A stretch of 29,231 nucleotides of DNA from Ruminococcus difficilis (GTDB lineage: Bacteria; Bacillota_A; Clostridia; Oscillospirales; Acutalibacteraceae). This document shows positions 8,661 through 14,663 of this stretch, one piece after another (position 1 is the stretch's first letter; every line of letters starts with the position of its first letter). The notes beneath the pieces were generated by a model. The model was given only the letters and a program-made list of their open reading frames with translations, was not told the origin of the DNA and did no database searches. The position numbers and the translations under genes were made by a program. The stretch spans positions 1-29,231 of the forward strand of contig NZ_JAEQMG010000125.1 in the NCBI RefSeq assembly GCF_016680995.1, read 5' to 3'.

Positions 8661-8689
8661 TGGAATTTTCAGCGGTTTATTGCTACAAT
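8661..8689 (+). promoter_or_regulatory. Possible promoter of the HAD hydrolase gene
   Basis: An extended -10, TGCTACAAT (TACAAT at 8684-8689), has a poor -35 (TGGAAT) 17 bp upstream. A second candidate is TTGACG at 8518-8523 with TATAAG at 8543-8548, but its spacer is 19 bp. The assignment is tentative. Confidence 0.35.
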
Positions 8690-8720
8690 AAATAGTACTG
8701 TTATGTGTAAATAAGGATGA

Positions 8721-8755
8721 GATTGCCGAGGCACATCAATGTGCCCCGCAATGAC
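8721..8755 (-). repeat. Dispersed GATTGCC palindrome, copy before the HAD gene
   Basis: Reads GATTGCCGAG, then inner stem GCACAT-CA-ATGTGC, then CCCGCAATGAC on the plus strand. It ends about 20 bp before the start codon of the HAD gene, so it is probably in the 5' UTR. Confidence 0.7.
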
Positions 8756-8775
8756 TTATTATATGTAGGTGAAGT

Positions 8776-9525
8776 ATGTACAAGAACATCATCTTTGATC
8801 TATACGGTACACTGATCGATATCCGTACCGACGAATTTTCGCTGGATTTCTGGCGCAAGGCGGTGCAGGTGTTCGCAACGAAAGGCGCTTCGTTCAGCCC
8901 GAACGAGCTGCGTACCTCCTATACGAAGTATGTCAAGCGCGCTTTACGCCATGAGCGTCTTCGTCACCCGATCTTCAAGCATGTCGATATCGACCTCTTG
9001 CAGGTGTTCCGCAGGCTCTATCAGGATAAGGGGATCAACGCGGATGTGACTCTGCTGCGCGATACCGCTCACCGCTTCCGTAAGGACAGCACGCTGATGA
9101 TCCGTCTGTACGATGGCGTGATCGAGCTCTTAGAGGGGCTCAAAGCCGCGGGCAGAGGCGTTTACCTGCTCTCGAACGCGCAGGAGAGCTTCACCATCCC
9201 CGAGATGGACGAGCTCGGGATCCTTAAATACTTCGACGGCATCATGATCAGCTCCGAGGAGAAGGTCAGCAAGCCTCAGAAGCAGTTCTTCACGAAGCTG
9301 CTTGAGAGATACCGCCTCGACCCGAAGGAGTGCCTGATGGTTGGCAACGATAAGAACGCCGATATGCTGGGCGCTAAGAGCGTCGGCATCGACGGGCTGT
9401 ATATCCATCAGGAGATCAGCCCCGAGGTGAAGGATGAGAGCGAGGTCACCGCGCTGCGCAAGATCATGGACGGTGATGTGCGCAAGCTCCTCGGAACGAT
9501 TATGGAGTTGGATCATGAAGAATAA
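8776..9525 (+). CDS. HAD-superfamily hydrolase
   Basis: 249 residues, cytoplasmic. Motif I is FDLYGTLID with nucleophile Asp8; the second Asp of the usual DxD is Tyr10, as in the L-2-haloacid dehalogenase branch (FDLYGTL) rather than in typical phosphatases. Motif II is LLSNAQ, motif III the Lys in EKVSKPQKQFF, and motif IV GNDKNADMLGAKSVG, where the usual GD is GN followed by Asp. A helical cap (about residues 20-95) fits subfamily I. The substrate cannot be told from sequence: phosphatase or dehalogenase activity are both possible, and annotation as a YjjG-like hydrolase would be reasonable. AGGTG lies 4-5 bp before the ATG. The 3' end overlaps the next gene by 11 nt, so the two are probably translated together. 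Confidence 0.85.
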   Translation: MYKNIIFDLYGTLIDIRTDEFSLDFWRKAVQVFATKGASFSPNELRTSYTKYVKRALRHERLRHPIFKHVDIDLLQVFRRLYQDKGINADVTLLRDTAHRFRKDSTLMIRLYDGVIELLEGLKAAGRGVYLLSNAQESFTIPEMDELGILKYFDGIMISSEEKVSKPQKQFFTKLLERYRLDPKECLMVGNDKNADMLGAKSVGIDGLYIHQEISPEVKDESEVTALRKIMDGDVRKLLGTIMELDHEE

Positions 9526-9841
9526 TTTGATAATCAAGATCGCGTTCGGTGTTTCGATCGTTGCGCTGGTGTTCTCGGTGATTACGCTGATTCGCGCTAT
9601 CGTGTTGGGTGCGCGTGTGGTGTTCCCGGTGATACAGGTGATCGGTACGCTGGCTATTGCGGCGATCTGTGCCGTGATGCTCTTCACCTTGAACAGACAG
9701 GAATCGGAGGAAAGCAATGAGGATGGAGAGGAACCGCCCTCAAAGACTGCCGAAGAAGCGCCGAACGAGTCCGCCGAGCTCACGGAGGATGATCCCGATA
9801 CGGATTTGGAAGCGAAATACAACTGGAGCAATTTTCAATAA
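9515..9841 (+). CDS. Small two-helix membrane protein with an acidic tail
   Basis: 108 residues. The ATG at 9515 is chosen because MKNNLIIKIAFGVSIVALV begins a membrane helix directly and GGAG lies upstream at 9503-9508; longer frames upstream are Arg/Ser-rich shadow of the HAD gene. Two hydrophobic segments span about residues 5-30 and 38-60, followed by a tail very rich in Glu and Asp (EESNEDGEEPP...ELTEDDPDTD) ending NWSNFQ. No known domain is recognised. The 11-nt overlap with the HAD gene implies coupled expression, and the terminator at 9902 closes the pair. Confidence 0.75.
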   Translation: MKNNLIIKIAFGVSIVALVFSVITLIRAIVLGARVVFPVIQVIGTLAIAAICAVMLFTLNRQESEESNEDGEEPPSKTAEEAPNESAELTEDDPDTDLEAKYNWSNFQ

Positions 9842-9901
9842 ACTTTTTGAATAAATAGTGGGGATGAGAACCGCTTTCTATGCGGAAGCTCACGAATCAC
9901 G

Positions 9902-9934
9902 GGGCTGTTGCAGCGAAAACGCAACAGCCCTTTT
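9902..9934 (+). terminator. Rho-independent terminator of the HAD/membrane protein pair
   Basis: The 10-bp perfect stem GGGCTGTTGC/GCAACAGCCC (9902-9911 with 9921-9930) encloses a 9-nt loop and is followed by TTTT. Confidence 0.85.
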
Positions 9935-10031
9935 ATAATACTTCTGTTTTGACACGTCAATCTAATACTCCGCGGCGGCTCCGGCTCCGGAGAAATCCAT
10001 TTCCCTACGGGAATGTAACAGAACAAAACAA

Positions 10032-10060
10032 AAGGTGCTGTCGCGTGGCAGCACCTTTTT
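10032..10060. terminator. Bidirectional terminator downstream of the dockerin gene
   Basis: The stem AAGGTGCTG/CAGCACCTT (10032-10040 with 10049-10057) is followed by TTTTT on the plus strand and by TTTGTTTTG on the minus strand. It can stop minus-strand transcription from the dockerin gene and any plus-strand readthrough. The rest of 9842-10168 shows no gene. Confidence 0.75.
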
Positions 10061-10168
10061 ACATTATACGGATTCCGGAACAGCCGCAGTACGGCAGCGA
10101 ACGACGGATAGATGAAACTGCGCTTGGGTAAGGATGAAACGCACGGTTTTGCAGTACCTTTCCTGTAG

Positions 10169-10948
10169 TTATTCGGATGCGAAGCGGTAGTCGCCGACGT
10201 TTGCGGCGTTCATCCCCGCCGCGTAACGACGGACCGCGAGTGCATCTTTGAGGTTGATATCACCGTCGCCGTTTGTATCGGCGTTCGGTTTACTATAGCT
10301 CAACCGTCTGCCCGCCGTGATCCACTGGATCAGAGTCGCGTCGATAAGGCTGATCCCGCCGTCATTGTTCGCGTCGCCGATGTACGCACAGGGCAGCTCG
10401 ACCGAACCGACGGTATAGGGGGGCTTGTCGTACCGATCGCTTGCCTTGCCGTTTTGGAAGAGCTTATAGAAGGTATTCTTGTTGTCGCGTGCAGTCAGGG
10501 TCTGCATCAAGTGGTTTAGCTCGGTCGTACCGCCCGCGAGTACCTTGAACCTCAGCTTGAGGTACGGCTCGTCGGTACTGCCGTAGCCCTCGATGCCCGT
10601 GACCTGACTGAAATTATAATAAACGTTGCCGGGGACATCGGTGATATTGACGACGGCGGAGGCGTCCGCCAGTCTGCCTTCAAAGCTGTAACCCTCGGGG
10701 GTCGGATCGCCGTAAGCGAGCGGCTGCAGAAGACTCTTGTCATAGCGGATCTCGCCCTCTCCGTTAATAAGAGTATGCTGACCCGTGAACAGACCCACGC
10801 GGTAGAGAAAAACGCTCCCGACCTTGACCTCGGCGAGCACCTTACCTGAGTCGGTGATGGTCAGCGTGTCGCTGTCGGCTGCTGCTGCAGGGACAAAAAA
10901 GGCGATACAGAGCAGTATGAATATGAAAAGGCACAGAAATCGTCTCAT
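10169..10948 (-). CDS. Secreted cohesin-like/dockerin protein
   Basis: 259 residues, exported: hydrophobic signal peptide at residues 1-23 ending PAAAA. Residues ~28-185 form a beta-rich domain with the layout of cohesin or CBM-like sandwiches (VKVGSVFLYRVGLF...GEGEIRYDKSLL...YLKLRFKVLAGGTTELN). Residues ~189-247 are a type I dockerin with two calcium-binding loops, GDANNDGGISLIDATLI and ADTNGDGDINLKDALAV, each with Asp/Asn at loop positions 1, 3, 5 and 12. Dockerins bind cohesins on scaffoldin proteins, so this may join a cellulosome-like complex or dock to a cell-surface protein. There is no catalytic domain. AGGAGG precedes the ATG. It is monocistronic, with a promoter just upstream and a terminator downstream. 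Confidence 0.88.
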   Translation of the reverse strand: MRRFLCLFIFILLCIAFFVPAAAADSDTLTITDSGKVLAEVKVGSVFLYRVGLFTGQHTLINGEGEIRYDKSLLQPLAYGDPTPEGYSFEGRLADASAVVNITDVPGNVYYNFSQVTGIEGYGSTDEPYLKLRFKVLAGGTTELNHLMQTLTARDNKNTFYKLFQNGKASDRYDKPPYTVGSVELPCAYIGDANNDGGISLIDATLIQWITAGRRLSYSKPNADTNGDGDINLKDALAVRRYAAGMNAANVGDYRFASE

Positions 10949-10966
10949 GCTTTCCTCCTTTTATCT

Positions 10967-10994
10967 ATGATACAGATACTGTGAATATTGTAAA
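10967..10994 (-). promoter_or_regulatory. Probable promoter of the dockerin gene
   Basis: Minus strand: TTTACA (10989-10994), 16 bp, TATCAT (10967-10972), about 20 bp before the gene's start codon. The spacer beyond it to lexA also holds a 7-bp hairpin CCGGTTT/AAACCGG at 11043-11061 of unknown role. Confidence 0.55.
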
Positions 10995-11158
10995 AGATAT
11001 CGCCGATAATTGCAAGGAGTGTTACAAATCTGTAGAAAACGCCGGTTTTCTGTAAACCGGTAAAATTGAACGGTGATCGTAATGCCCGGGTTATAATGAC
11101 AAAAAATGTATGTTGATTTTAGTGAAATTGCCGTTTTTTCGGATCGATGTAATTTCTT

Positions 11159-11172
11159 CGAACAAATATTTG
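11159..11172 (+). promoter_or_regulatory. Probable LexA (SOS) box in front of lexA
   Basis: CGAACAAATATTTG resembles the Gram-positive SOS box CGAAC-N4-GTTCG, matching 8 of its 10 fixed bases, and contains the perfect palindrome CAAATATTTG. It overlaps the -35 of the lexA promoter, as expected for autorepression. Confidence 0.55.
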
Positions 11173-11198
11173 CATTCTATCGTGACCTGTGTTATAAT
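11170..11198 (+). promoter_or_regulatory. Sigma-A promoter of lexA
   Basis: TTGCAT (11170-11175), 17 bp, perfect TATAAT (11193-11198). The start near 11205 gives a leader of about 80 nt. A second TATAAT at 11210-11215 has no convincing -35. Confidence 0.75.
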
Positions 11199-11287
11199 AA
11201 TCGTGATAGTATAATAAACAGCCGCCGAGGAGGCGAATTATCCGGTGCATCCTACGGTCGGCTCAACCGATAAGTTCAGGTGATTGT

Positions 11288-11896
11288 ATGAAGCCTTTGA
11301 CCAAAAGCCAGCAGAAAGTATATGATTATATTCTCGAGTGTTCCGAGAACAACCGGATTCCTTCCGTCAGAGAGCTGTGTGACGCGACGGGCTTCAAGTC
11401 CACGTCTACCGTCGCCTATCATCTAAAGGCGCTGGAGGAGAAGGGGCTGATCGAGCGTGAGGAAGGACTCAACCGCTGTATCCGCCTCAAGAACGAACAG
11501 CCCACTGCCAAGGTGCCGCTGCTCGGTCGCGTTACCGCGGGTCAACCGATCCTCGCCGTGCAGGATATCGAGACCTACATCCCCGTCCCCAAGGACGTCG
11601 GCAAGGGCAGGGAGCTCTTTGCGCTGCGCGTTGTGGGCGACAGTATGATTAACGCGGGTATCTTTGACGGAGATATTATCGTCGTGAACCGTACTCCTGT
11701 TGCGAACAACGGCGATATCGTCGTCGCGATGGTGGAGGATGAGCTCAGCGGCGAGGCGAGCGCGACTGTCAAGCGCTTTTATAAGGAGAAGAGGCATATT
11801 CGTCTCCAGCCCGAGAACGACGCCTACGAGCCGATCATCGTCGATAAGGCGGTGCTGCTGGGTAAGGTCGTCACCCTGATCCGCAATTATGAATGA
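11288..11896 (+). CDS. lexA: SOS response repressor LexA
   Basis: 202 residues, the typical length. It represses DNA-damage genes and is inactivated by RecA-stimulated self-cleavage. The N-terminal winged helix (residues 1-65) contains IPSVRELCDATGFKSTSTV, with the recognition helix around residues 36-50. The self-cleavage site is Ala84-Gly85 in RVTAGQP. The S24-like peptidase domain has the catalytic Ser119 in VVGDSM and Lys162 in SATVKRFYKE. AGGTGAT precedes the ATG. Regulation is probably autorepression through the box at 11159-11172. No clear terminator follows immediately; the first strong one is at 12077-12114, so that stretch might also be lexA 3' UTR. Confidence 0.96.
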   Translation: MKPLTKSQQKVYDYILECSENNRIPSVRELCDATGFKSTSTVAYHLKALEEKGLIEREEGLNRCIRLKNEQPTAKVPLLGRVTAGQPILAVQDIETYIPVPKDVGKGRELFALRVVGDSMINAGIFDGDIIVVNRTPVANNGDIVVAMVEDELSGEASATVKRFYKEKRHIRLQPENDAYEPIIVDKAVLLGKVVTLIRNYE

Positions 11897-11943
11897 ACCG
11901 CCGGTCACAATTCTTAATTTGTTTAATGCGCGTTAATACTCCG

Positions 11944-11974
11944 TTAACAAATCACGGGAAGTTTTGACTATAAT
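11944..11974 (+). promoter_or_regulatory. Probable promoter of the short transcript downstream of lexA
   Basis: A perfect TATAAT (11969-11974) is preceded by TTAACA (11944-11949) with a 19-bp spacer, which is longer than ideal. The predicted start falls at about 11981. Confidence 0.5.
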
Positions 11975-11980
11975 AAAATC

Positions 11981-12114
11981 ATGCAAGAGAGGTACCGCAA
12001 CTCCTTGTATATGTTCTACCCTCCTCAATACGGTTATCCGTATTTGAACCCCTCATTTTATTTGGATTTATCCCCGGAAGAAGCGTACGCCCGCAGCGTG
12101 CGCTTTCTTCTTTT
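11981..12114 (+). ncRNA. Candidate small regulatory RNA with C-rich anti-Shine-Dalgarno segments
   Basis: The unit has a promoter at 11944-11974, a perfect hairpin AATACGG-TTAT-CCGTATT at 12027-12044, and a strong terminator at 12077-12114, for a transcript of about 135 nt. Unpaired stretches around the first hairpin are C-rich: ACCCTCCTC (12018-12026), AACCCCTC (12047-12054) and TCCCC before the terminator. CCCTCCT is the complement of AGGAGGG, a feature shared with Firmicutes sRNAs such as RoxS/RsaE that block ribosome binding sites. This is a structural inference; the family is not recognised. The competing reading is the 50-codon gene listed separately. Confidence 0.45.
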
Positions 12115-12133
12115 GTACGGAGATTTGAGATAA
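11981..12133 (+). CDS. Possible leaderless 50-residue Tyr/Pro-rich protein
   Basis: The open frame starts with the ATG that coincides with the predicted transcription start, seven bases after TATAAT, so the mRNA would be leaderless; no ribosome binding site is possible upstream. The protein begins MQERYRNSLYMFYPPQYGYP and has nine Tyr in 50 residues. Its second half (SPEEAYARSVRFLLLYGDLR) could form an amphipathic helix. Against it: the terminator hairpin at 12077-12114 lies inside the last third of the frame, so a transcript ending there would have no stop codon. Position after lexA recalls small SOS-linked proteins, but there is no similarity I recognise. Confidence 0.3.
   Translation: MQERYRNSLYMFYPPQYGYPYLNPSFYLDLSPEEAYARSVRFLLLYGDLR
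12077..12114 (+). terminator. Strong Rho-independent terminator
   Basis: A 14-bp stem with one bulged T (12077-12090 with 12096-12110; loop CCGCA) is followed by TTTT. It is the first strong terminator after lexA. Confidence 0.75.
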
Positions 12134-12141
12134 TCGGGTAC

Positions 12142-12168
12142 AAAAAAGCTGCCGATCTTCGGCAGCTT
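12142..12168 (-). terminator. Rho-independent terminator of the membrane protein gene
   Basis: Stem AAGCTGCCG/CGGCAGCTT (12146-12154 with 12160-12168), with six Ts on the minus strand. It begins 11 bp after the stop of the minus-strand gene. Confidence 0.85.
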
Positions 12169-12179
12169 CACTGTCCATA

Positions 12180-12875
12180 TCATTCGACGTCGCGGAAGTC
12201 GTCATCATCGAGGTTGTAGACGCGGTTGTCGCGCTTAGGCGGTTGGTAGTCGCGGTAGCGGTCATCCCTGTCGCGCTCGTGCAGTTCACGGCGGCGCTTT
12301 TTGTTTGCCTGACGTCTGCCGTCCGAGGCAGTATATGCGGCGGTGGAGAATACCACGCCCATGAATACCGCGACCACGATAAAGAATGCGATAATACACA
12401 GGATCCACCACGCGATGTTAACCAGCATCAGCATAATGCATGCAAACACGACCGTGCCTACGCACAGCGCGCCGGCTACCAGCAGCGAGTTGATCAGGTC
12501 GGTGATCCTATCGAAGAACCCGAGCCACGGGCTGAGCGCCGCGAGCAGTACCGCGACGATGGAGACGAGGAAGCCGACGACGATCGCGAGGTCGTGGTAG
12601 ATAACCATGTCCAGCAGCATTGGTATGCATAGGATGACCGCCGGAACGATTGCGTGCTCGCGGTCATTTTTACGCCAGAACAGGATCAGGAACGCCGACG
12701 TCACGCATCCGAACAGCGCCGTTCCGACGAAGCCGTGCATCAGCGGAGCGAAGAATAGAATGATGAAGTCGAGGATCGCGGCGATCGCGAGCCGTGAGCC
12801 GATTTTAGTGCGCAGAAACGGTCGAATATCCCTGCATTTTTCCTTATAGGTTTCCCATAGATGGTTGAAATTCAT
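12180..12875 (-). CDS. Multi-pass membrane protein of unknown function
   Basis: 231 residues from the ATG at 12875, which is preceded by AGGAGG; an upstream in-frame ATG lacks a site. A short N-terminal cytoplasmic segment (MNFNHLWETYKEKCRDIRPF) is followed by about six hydrophobic helices between residues ~28 and ~185. A strongly charged tail rich in Arg, Lys, Asp and Tyr comes last (NKKRRRELHERDRDDRYRDY...DDDDFRDVE) and is probably cytoplasmic. No motif of a transporter or enzyme is visible. It is monocistronic, with its own promoter and terminator. Confidence 0.8.
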   Translation of the reverse strand: MNFNHLWETYKEKCRDIRPFLRTKIGSRLAIAAILDFIILFFAPLMHGFVGTALFGCVTSAFLILFWRKNDREHAIVPAVILCIPMLLDMVIYHDLAIVVGFLVSIVAVLLAALSPWLGFFDRITDLINSLLVAGALCVGTVVFACIMLMLVNIAWWILCIIAFFIVVAVFMGVVFSTAAYTASDGRRQANKKRRRELHERDRDDRYRDYQPPKRDNRVYNLDDDDFRDVE

Positions 12876-12912
12876 ATTAAGCCTCCTTGATTGGAAGTCA
12901 TATACATATTTC

Positions 12913-12941
12913 ACTATACCATACTTCGACAAATAATGCAA
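12913..12941 (-). promoter_or_regulatory. Probable promoter of the 12180-12875 gene
   Basis: Minus strand: TTGCAT (12936-12941), 17 bp, TATAGT (12913-12918), with the TG of an extended -10. Confidence 0.65.
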
Positions 12942-12953
12942 ACTATTTATCAG

Positions 12954-12995
12954 AGAACGGAGAACGGAGAACAGAGAACAGAGAACGGAGAACGG
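12954..12995. repeat. Tandem heptamer repeat AGAACGG x6
   Basis: Six uninterrupted copies of AGAACGG, the third and fourth being AGAACAG. It is the left part of composite element copy 2. Confidence 0.9.
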
Positions 12996-13005
12996 TGATT
13001 GATAT

Positions 13006-13132
13006 AAACGTTGTATAGAGTTGTAGGGGTCGGTTCCTCAGCCGGAGACGGCACCCCTCTGTCGCTTTGCGCCACCTCCCCGGCGGGGAGACCCCCAAGA
13101 CGACCCGCGTCCCGCAAGGGACATTCGCACAG
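13006..13132. repeat. Composite intergenic repeat element, copy 2
   Basis: The core starts AAACGTTG and contains GTAGGGGTCGG-TTCCTCAGCCGGAG-ACGGCACCCCT, then CGCGTCCCGCAAGGGACATTCGCACAG. The equivalent blocks occur in the same order at 4456-4555. The copy is longer by an insertion around 13060-13100. No gene is visible between 12942 and 13372. Confidence 0.7.
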
Positions 13133-13143
13133 CGACATCGCAG

Positions 13144-13244
13144 GGGCGGTCATTGACCGCCCGTTGTCGCAGAGCGTGGCATTTCCTATCTCACGTTTTC
13201 GATACGGATAACGCCCGTCATTCGCGGGCGACCGATGGTCGCCC
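13144..13244. repeat. Pair of GC-rich palindromes next to the composite element
   Basis: GGGCGGTCA/TGACCGCCC at 13144-13162 and GGGCGACC-GAT-GGTCGCCC at 13226-13244. The stretch just after the second (from 13239: GTCGCCCCTACGGCACGATC) resembles 4500-4520 in the other composite copy, suggesting mosaic copies of one family. Confidence 0.6.
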
Positions 13245-13307
13245 CTACGGCACGATCACACGTCGGCTGTTTGCTGTATGCCGTTTCGTGAACAGGCGGT
13301 ATTGCTA

Positions 13308-13335
13308 TTGCACTTTTTCGATATCGTGTTATAAT
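13308..13335 (+). promoter_or_regulatory. Probable promoter of the rRNA methyltransferase gene
   Basis: TTGCAC (13308-13313), 16 bp, perfect TATAAT (13330-13335), 37 bp before the start codon. Confidence 0.7.
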
Positions 13336-13372
13336 AAACCTATATTTATTCTGCATTTGAGAGGAGTTCAAT

Positions 13373-14590
13373 ATGGACAGAGGCTATCCGCGGGTGACCG
13401 TCAGCAAGAAGTGTGAGCGCTTTATCAGGGACGGTCATATCTGGGTCTATCACGACGAGATCAGGGAGATCAACGGCATATATGAGAACGGCGATATCGT
13501 GGACGTGATGACCGAGAAAGGGCGGTATCTCGGCTCGGGCTTCATCAACGATCACTCCAAGATCCGCGTGCGTATTCTGTCGAAGAACGCGAACGACCGC
13601 TTTGACCGCGCCTTTTGGCGTCGCAGGCTCGACTATGCCGTCGATTACCGCCTGACCGTGATGGGTGAGGATTTCTCCTCCTGTCGACTGGTGTTCGGCG
13701 AGGCGGACGGCTTCCCCGGGCTGACCGTGGATAAATTCGAGGATGTTCTGGTGACGCAGGTGCTGTCGCTGGGAATGGATCGGATCAAGGAACTGATCTT
13801 CTCGGAGCTGATTGGCTCTCTGCGCGAGCGCGGATATGAGATACGGGCGATCTACGAGCGGAACGACGTCAAGGTGCGCGAGCTCGAGGGGCTCAAGCAG
13901 TACAAGGGCTTTTATCATGCTGACGGGCTTTGCGATGACCTCGACGGCACGGTGGAGATCATAGAGAACGGCATAAAATACACCGTCGACTACGTCGAAG
14001 GACAGAAAACGGGCTTCTTTCTCGACCAGAAGTACAACCGACGCGCCGTAGCGAAGATCGCCGCGGGCAAGCGGGTGCTGGACTGCTTCACCCATACGGG
14101 CGCTTTCGCGCTGAATGCCGCGACGACTGCGGAGCACGTCACCGCCGTGGATATCTCCCAGACCGCTATTGATATGGCAAAGCATAATGCCGCGCTGAAC
14201 GGCTTGACGAATATCGACTTTGTAACGGCGAACGTGTTCGAGCTCTTGACCGAAGCGGACAGGGAGCACAAGCACGACTGGGACATGATCATCCTCGACC
14301 CTCCCGCCTTCACCAAAAGTCGCTCCACTGCACATTCTGCGGAGCGCGGATACAAGGAGATCAACCTCAAGGCGATGAAGCTGCTGCCGCGCGGCGGCTA
14401 TCTCGCAACCTGTAGCTGCTCTCACTTCATGCCCGACGACCGGTTCAGGAGGATGCTGTACTCAGCCGCAGCAGACGCGAACGTCAGCCTGCGACAGATC
14501 GAGTGTCGCCAACAAGCGGCGGATCACCCCATCCTCTGGGGCGTAGAGGAAACGGATTATCTGAAATTCTATATCTTCCAGGTGGTATGA
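13373..14590 (+). CDS. rlmI: Class I SAM-dependent rRNA methyltransferase, RlmI-like
   Basis: 405 residues. The N-terminal ~75 residues are PUA-like (VTVSKKCERFIRDGHIWVYHDEI) and bind RNA. The C-terminal part is a Rossmann methyltransferase: FLDQKYNRRAV, SAM-binding motif I LDCFTHTGAFAL from about residue 236, and the catalytic-site motif DPPAFTKSR from residue 309, followed by CSCSHFM. This is the COG1092 family, whose Escherichia coli member RlmI makes 5-methylcytosine in 23S rRNA. The exact target here is inferred; an RlmK-type m7G enzyme or other COG1092 activity is possible. GAGAGGAG precedes the ATG, and the gene has its own promoter and terminator. Confidence 0.9.
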   Translation: MDRGYPRVTVSKKCERFIRDGHIWVYHDEIREINGIYENGDIVDVMTEKGRYLGSGFINDHSKIRVRILSKNANDRFDRAFWRRRLDYAVDYRLTVMGEDFSSCRLVFGEADGFPGLTVDKFEDVLVTQVLSLGMDRIKELIFSELIGSLRERGYEIRAIYERNDVKVRELEGLKQYKGFYHADGLCDDLDGTVEIIENGIKYTVDYVEGQKTGFFLDQKYNRRAVAKIAAGKRVLDCFTHTGAFALNAATTAEHVTAVDISQTAIDMAKHNAALNGLTNIDFVTANVFELLTEADREHKHDWDMIILDPPAFTKSRSTAHSAERGYKEINLKAMKLLPRGGYLATCSCSHFMPDDRFRRMLYSAAADANVSLRQIECRQQAADHPILWGVEETDYLKFYIFQVV

Positions 14591-14610
14591 ACTGAATCCT
14601 ATAAGCAATA

Positions 14611-14638
14611 AACCGGACAGCGGGTGCTGTCCGGTTTT
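14611..14638 (+). terminator. Rho-independent terminator after the methyltransferase gene
   Basis: The 10-bp stem AACCGGACAG/CTGTCCGGTT (14611-14620 with 14627-14636) runs into TTTT. It may also act weakly on the convergent TPM gene. Confidence 0.85.
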
Positions 14639-14663
14639 GTTATCGTTCTTGATCAAAGGATCA

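Noticed and set aside
11062..11100. Extra promoter upstream of lexA at TATAAT 11093-11098
   Set aside because: The only -35-like hexamer (TTGAAC) is about 20 bp away, and no transcript structure follows; the promoter at 11170-11198 is much better.
12954..12995. Heptamer run considered as a CRISPR array
   Set aside because: The units are contiguous 7-mers without spacers; it is a simple tandem repeat.
13346..14425. A 359-codon minus-strand frame opposite the rRNA methyltransferase gene
   Set aside because: The plus-strand frame has intact methyltransferase motifs and its own promoter and terminator; the minus frame has none.
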